Assembly (NCBI GenBank): GCA_947476855.1
Contig: CANJSR010000255.1
Span: 1-7,148 of the forward strand
Reading direction: 5' to 3'
From: Acetobacteraceae bacterium
GTDB lineage: Bacteria > Pseudomonadota > Alphaproteobacteria > Acetobacterales > Acetobacteraceae
DNA: 7,148 bases
Of this stretch, positions 5,462-7,148 are shown piece by piece. The notes beneath the pieces are model-generated. The model was not told where the DNA came from, searched no databases, and worked only from the letters and a program-made list of their open reading frames with translations. Both the position numbers and the translations under genes were made by a program. Each line of letters opens with the position of its first letter. Within the stretch, counting starts at the first letter, position 1.

Positions 5462-6253
5462 ATGAACTGGGTTGAAGTCAACGGGACCAGCCTCCGCTAT
5501 GAGCTGACCGGCGCGGGGGACACCACGCTTGTGCTGGTGCATGAAATGGGCGGCACGCTGGAAAGCTGGGATGCCTGCGTCCCGGCCTTCAACAACTCCC
5601 GCAAGGTGCTGCGCTATGACACCCGCGGGGCCGGCCAGTCGGAGAAGATCAAGGGCAAGGTGACCTGGGACCAGATGGCGGGCGATCTGGGCGCGCTGCT
5701 GGATGCGGCGGGGATCACGGGCAAGGTCTCGATCGCCGGGATCGCCGTGGGCGCCGCGATCGCGATGCATTACGCCGTGAAGAACCCCGATCGCGTAGCG
5801 GCTTTGGTGCTGCATGGGCCGGCGACGGGCGTGGGCGGGGATCGCCGGCAGGCGACGCTGGACCGCGCGGCGGCGGTGGAGGCCGGGGGGATGCGCGGCG
5901 TGGTGGAGACGAGCCTGGCCGCGTCGTATCCTCCGGTCGTGCGGCATGATCCGGAGATGTTCCGCCAGTTCCGCGCCCGCTGGCTGGCGAACGACCCCGA
6001 GAGCTTCGCGGCCATCAACCGCATGCTGGCGGAGCAGGAGATCACGAACGAACTGTCCCAGGTGAAGTGCCCGACTCTGGTGACCGCCGGCCGGCATGAC
6101 AGCCTGCGCGCGCCGGCGGTGATCGCGCCGATGGCGGCGCAGATTCCGGGGGCGCAGTTCCTGGAGCTGAACTCGGGCCACTTCGCGTCGATGCAGACGC
6201 CGGGGATCATGGCGCAGGCGGTGCATTACTTCCTGCACGCGCTGGGTCAGTAG
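5462..6253 (+). CDS. Alpha/beta-hydrolase fold protein, PcaD-like, lacking the nucleophilic Ser
   Basis: A 263-residue cytosolic protein of the alpha/beta-hydrolase fold, resembling 3-oxoadipate enol-lactonase (PcaD) and relatives. Seen: VLVHEMGGTLESWD (24-37, the oxyanion-loop HG-type motif), YDTRGAGQS (52-60), the nucleophile elbow SIAGIAVGAAIA (90-101), the acid region TAGRHDSLRAP with Asp213, and NSGHFASMQTP with His240. In the elbow the usual G-x-S-x-G reads G-I-A-V-G: residue 95 is Ala (codon GCC, 5744-5746). Asp and His of the triad are kept. The frame is intact, full length and of normal codon use, so it is not an obvious pseudogene. It may be a non-hydrolytic member or use a different mechanism; a lactonase activity should not be assumed. 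The start ATG at 5462 has AGGGA about 10 bases upstream; the frame is open from 5390, but that part overlaps the divergent GST start. Confidence 0.88.
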   Translation: MNWVEVNGTSLRYELTGAGDTTLVLVHEMGGTLESWDACVPAFNNSRKVLRYDTRGAGQSEKIKGKVTWDQMAGDLGALLDAAGITGKVSIAGIAVGAAIAMHYAVKNPDRVAALVLHGPATGVGGDRRQATLDRAAAVEAGGMRGVVETSLAASYPPVVRHDPEMFRQFRARWLANDPESFAAINRMLAEQEITNELSQVKCPTLVTAGRHDSLRAPAVIAPMAAQIPGAQFLELNSGHFASMQTPGIMAQAVHYFLHALGQ

Positions 6254-6260
6254 GGGCGGT

Positions 6261-6291
6261 TTTCTCACCGGACATGGGGTCATGCCCGGTG
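6261..6291 (+). repeat. Hairpin direct repeat, copy 1
   Basis: Starts TTTCTCACCGG, continues CATGGGGTC, and is closed by CCGGTG (6286-6291) pairing with CACCGG (6266-6271), with an inner CAT/ATG pairing around GGGGTC. The first 21 bases recur at 6401-6421 with one difference (A at 6272, G at 6412). It begins 8 bases after the hydrolase stop. Confidence 0.7.
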
Positions 6292-6307
6292 GAATTTTCG
6301 ACCTGCC

Positions 6308-6343
6308 CCCTCTCCCCTTGCGGGAGAGGGCCGGGGTGAGGGG
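6308..6343. repeat. CCCTCTCCC/GGGAGAGGG intergenic palindrome
   Basis: A perfect 9-bp stem CCCTCTCCC (6308-6316) and GGGAGAGGG (6322-6330) with loop CTTGC, followed by CCGGGGTGAGGGG. This is a REP-like intergenic motif very widespread in proteobacteria. It generates well-known false peptides such as PHPGPLPQGERG and PLTPALSRKGRG, both of which appear on the minus strand here. It may act as a terminator for the hydrolase, although no T-run follows. Confidence 0.75.
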
Positions 6344-6400
6344 TTCCACCACCCCAACCCCCGCCATGACCCCACCCTCCCCCCCGGGGAAAGCGGGTCA

Positions 6401-6431
6401 TTTCTCACCGGGCATGGGGTCGCATCCCGTG
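6401..6431 (+). repeat. Hairpin direct repeat, copy 2
   Basis: The second copy of the 6261 repeat, exactly 140 bp downstream. Here CACCGGG (6406-6412) pairs with CCCGTG (6426-6431) with one bulged C, and flanking ATTTCT/AAAAAT (6400-6405/6432-6437) can extend the stem with a mismatch. The right half differs from copy 1 (GTCGCATCCCGTG versus GTCATGCCCGGTG), but a hairpin is kept in both. Confidence 0.7.
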
Positions 6432-6529
6432 AAAAATCTGGCCGAGGAAACAAGTGGGAGCGGCACGCCTGAGGCATGCCTCTCGTATGGGTGGGGGCAA
6501 GGCGGGAAACAAGGTTCGGCTGGGATTTC

Positions 6530-6724
6530 TTACGCTAGGGGGCAAGGCCGGGGGCGTGCCTCGGGCTGCCACGGGGTGTGTTCCGGCGCCTTTGCCCGCT
6601 CTTGCGCCAGATGGTGGTCGAACCTGGCCACCATCACCCGGTTCATCAGAACTTGCTTCAACGTGCCCAACAGCCGGCCCATCAACTCGTCCCGGTGTTC
6701 CTCGCCCCCCTGATTGGGCTTCAT
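6530..6724 (-). CDS. Small hypothetical protein
   Basis: A possible 64-residue protein that I do not recognise. Support: an ATG at 6724 with AAGGGT about 5 bases upstream, mostly G/C third codon positions as in the neighbouring genes, and a plausible soluble composition: a charged start (MKPNQGGEEHRDE) and a probable amphipathic helix from LMGRLLGTLKQVLMNRVMVARF to AQERAKA, then a Pro-rich tail. No signal peptide, membrane segment or cysteine motif is seen (one Cys near the end). It is divergent from the antitoxin-like gene with a 96-bp gap. The competing frames on both strands here are rich in Pro, Gly, Arg and Ser, typical of shadow frames. It could still be a chance frame in accessory DNA. 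Confidence 0.45.
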   Translation of the reverse strand: MKPNQGGEEHRDELMGRLLGTLKQVLMNRVMVARFDHHLAQERAKAPEHTPWQPEARPRPCPLA

Positions 6725-6820
6725 CCTGACCCTTCACACTGGATTCCCCACCGGCACCGCAGTCTTGGACAAGAGTGAACGATTGCTGACCTGGCGCCTC
6801 CCTTGTGATAGAAAAGATGC

Positions 6821-7148
6821 ATGAACCTCACGCTCCCCATCCCCGACGATCTTGCCGAACGGCTGGGTGCCAACGGAGCCGACCTGTCGCGTCGCGCGTT
6901 GGAGGCCTTGGCTGTCGAGGAGTATCGCGCCGGTCACCTGACCGACGCCGACCTTTGCAGGATGCTCGGCCTGTCGGCGGGGGACGACCTGCTCCTGTTT
7001 CTGAGAGCGCATGGGCTTTCCGGGGCCGCTTCGCTTGCGTTTGGCGCGCGGATTGAAGGACGGCCGGGACCGGATCGCGAGGCCGCCCGCGCCGCCGCCC
7101 AGCGCATTCGCGCGATGCGAAAAGGGGTCACCCTCGGCGGCGTGTGCA
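6821..7148 (+). CDS. UPF0175/VapB-like antitoxin, C-terminus cut by window end
   Basis: The frame is open from ATG 6821 to the right edge (109 complete codons). Seen: LTLPIPDDLAERLG (3-16) followed by ADLSRRALEALAVEEYRAGHL (20-40), TDADLCRMLGLS (41-52) and FLRAHGL (60-66). This matches the UPF0175 small DNA-binding family layout: a beta-strand, helix, then a helix-turn-helix-like segment. After a variable linker, RIRAMRKGVTLGG (95-107) resembles the toxin-binding tail of VapB/Phd antitoxins, usually followed by a short Leu/Glu-rich end. A role as the antitoxin of a type II module, probably with a PIN-domain toxin downstream, is inferred; no toxin is in the window. The ribosome binding site is weak (GAAAAG), and an out-of-frame ATG at 6817 lies 4 bases upstream. 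The few AT-rich bases before the start (6806-6818) could include a -10 box, but this is too weak to call. Confidence 0.7.
   Translation, partial: MNLTLPIPDDLAERLGANGADLSRRALEALAVEEYRAGHLTDADLCRMLGLSAGDDLLLFLRAHGLSGAASLAFGARIEGRPGPDREAARAAAQRIRAMRKGVTLGGVC

Noticed and set aside
5318..6367. 349-codon minus-strand frame opposite the hydrolase
   Set aside because: Arg/His/Pro-rich shadow frame; its N-terminus is the well-known false peptide PLTPALSRKGRG from the REP-like palindrome.
6207..6477. Small minus-strand frames with PHPGPLPQGERG and PSPRPSPARGEG
   Set aside because: These peptides are classic artefacts of translating the CCCTCTCCC/GGGAGAGGG repeat.
6471..6482. 12-bp palindrome GAGGCATGCCTC as an operator or terminator
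   Set aside because: No promoter or T-run is nearby, it is not repeated in the window, and the small gene whose 3' end is closest stops about 50 bp away.

Overview
The window reads as GC-rich chromosomal DNA of an alphaproteobacterium, possibly in or near Rhodospirillales/Acetobacterales. The lineage call rests on a gene of the ubiquinol-cytochrome c chaperone (CBP3) family, which is typical of alphaproteobacteria and mitochondria, an alphaproteobacterial-type BamE lipoprotein, a TTGGAC/CTATAT promoter, and palindrome-rich intergenic repeats of a kind common in this class. Genus level is not resolvable here. The content is mainly housekeeping and small-molecule metabolism. I see no phage, transposase, rRNA, tRNA or CRISPR array.

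Layout. 1-699 (minus) is the N-terminal 233 codons of a 3-oxoadipyl-CoA thiolase (PcaF type). 700-1078 separates it from a divergent NAD(P)-dependent D-2-hydroxyacid dehydrogenase (1079-2038, plus). Most of this gap is a striking repeat structure: two ~108-bp copies of a multi-hairpin element facing each other around an 18-bp spacer, with paired base changes that preserve the stems. A GC-rich hairpin (2046-2074) ends the dehydrogenase and faces an NfsA-like nitroreductase (2082-2921, minus). That gene lies 88 bp downstream of a BamE lipoprotein gene (3010-3531, minus). A divergent promoter region (3532-3725) then leads to a two-gene operon: CBP3-family chaperone (3726-4277, TTG start) and DUF177/YceD protein (4274-4768), overlapping by ATGA. 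The DUF177 stop overlaps the stop of a convergent glutathione S-transferase-like gene (4765-5391, minus) in a shared CTAG. Divergent from the GST is an alpha/beta-hydrolase (5462-6253, plus) whose nucleophile elbow carries Ala in place of Ser.

The right end is accessory in character. 6254-6529 holds a cluster of intergenic repeats: a 9-bp-stem CCCTCTCCC/GGGAGAGGG element flanked by two direct copies of a hairpin repeat. A small hypothetical protein (6530-6724, minus) follows. The window ends inside an antitoxin-like gene (6821 onward) with a UPF0175-like N-terminus and a VapB-like C-terminal tail; any toxin partner would lie outside.

How the genes relate: bamE, the CBP3-family gene and the DUF177 gene form a known alphaproteobacterial neighbourhood (envelope assembly, bc1 biogenesis, rRNA-related). 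The thiolase and the PcaD-like hydrolase both recall the beta-ketoadipate pathway, but they are 4.7 kb apart, on opposite strands, and the hydrolase lacks the catalytic serine, so no pathway cluster is claimed. The items most worth a second look are the covarying head-to-head repeat in a divergent promoter region, the serine-less hydrolase, and the truncated antitoxin locus.
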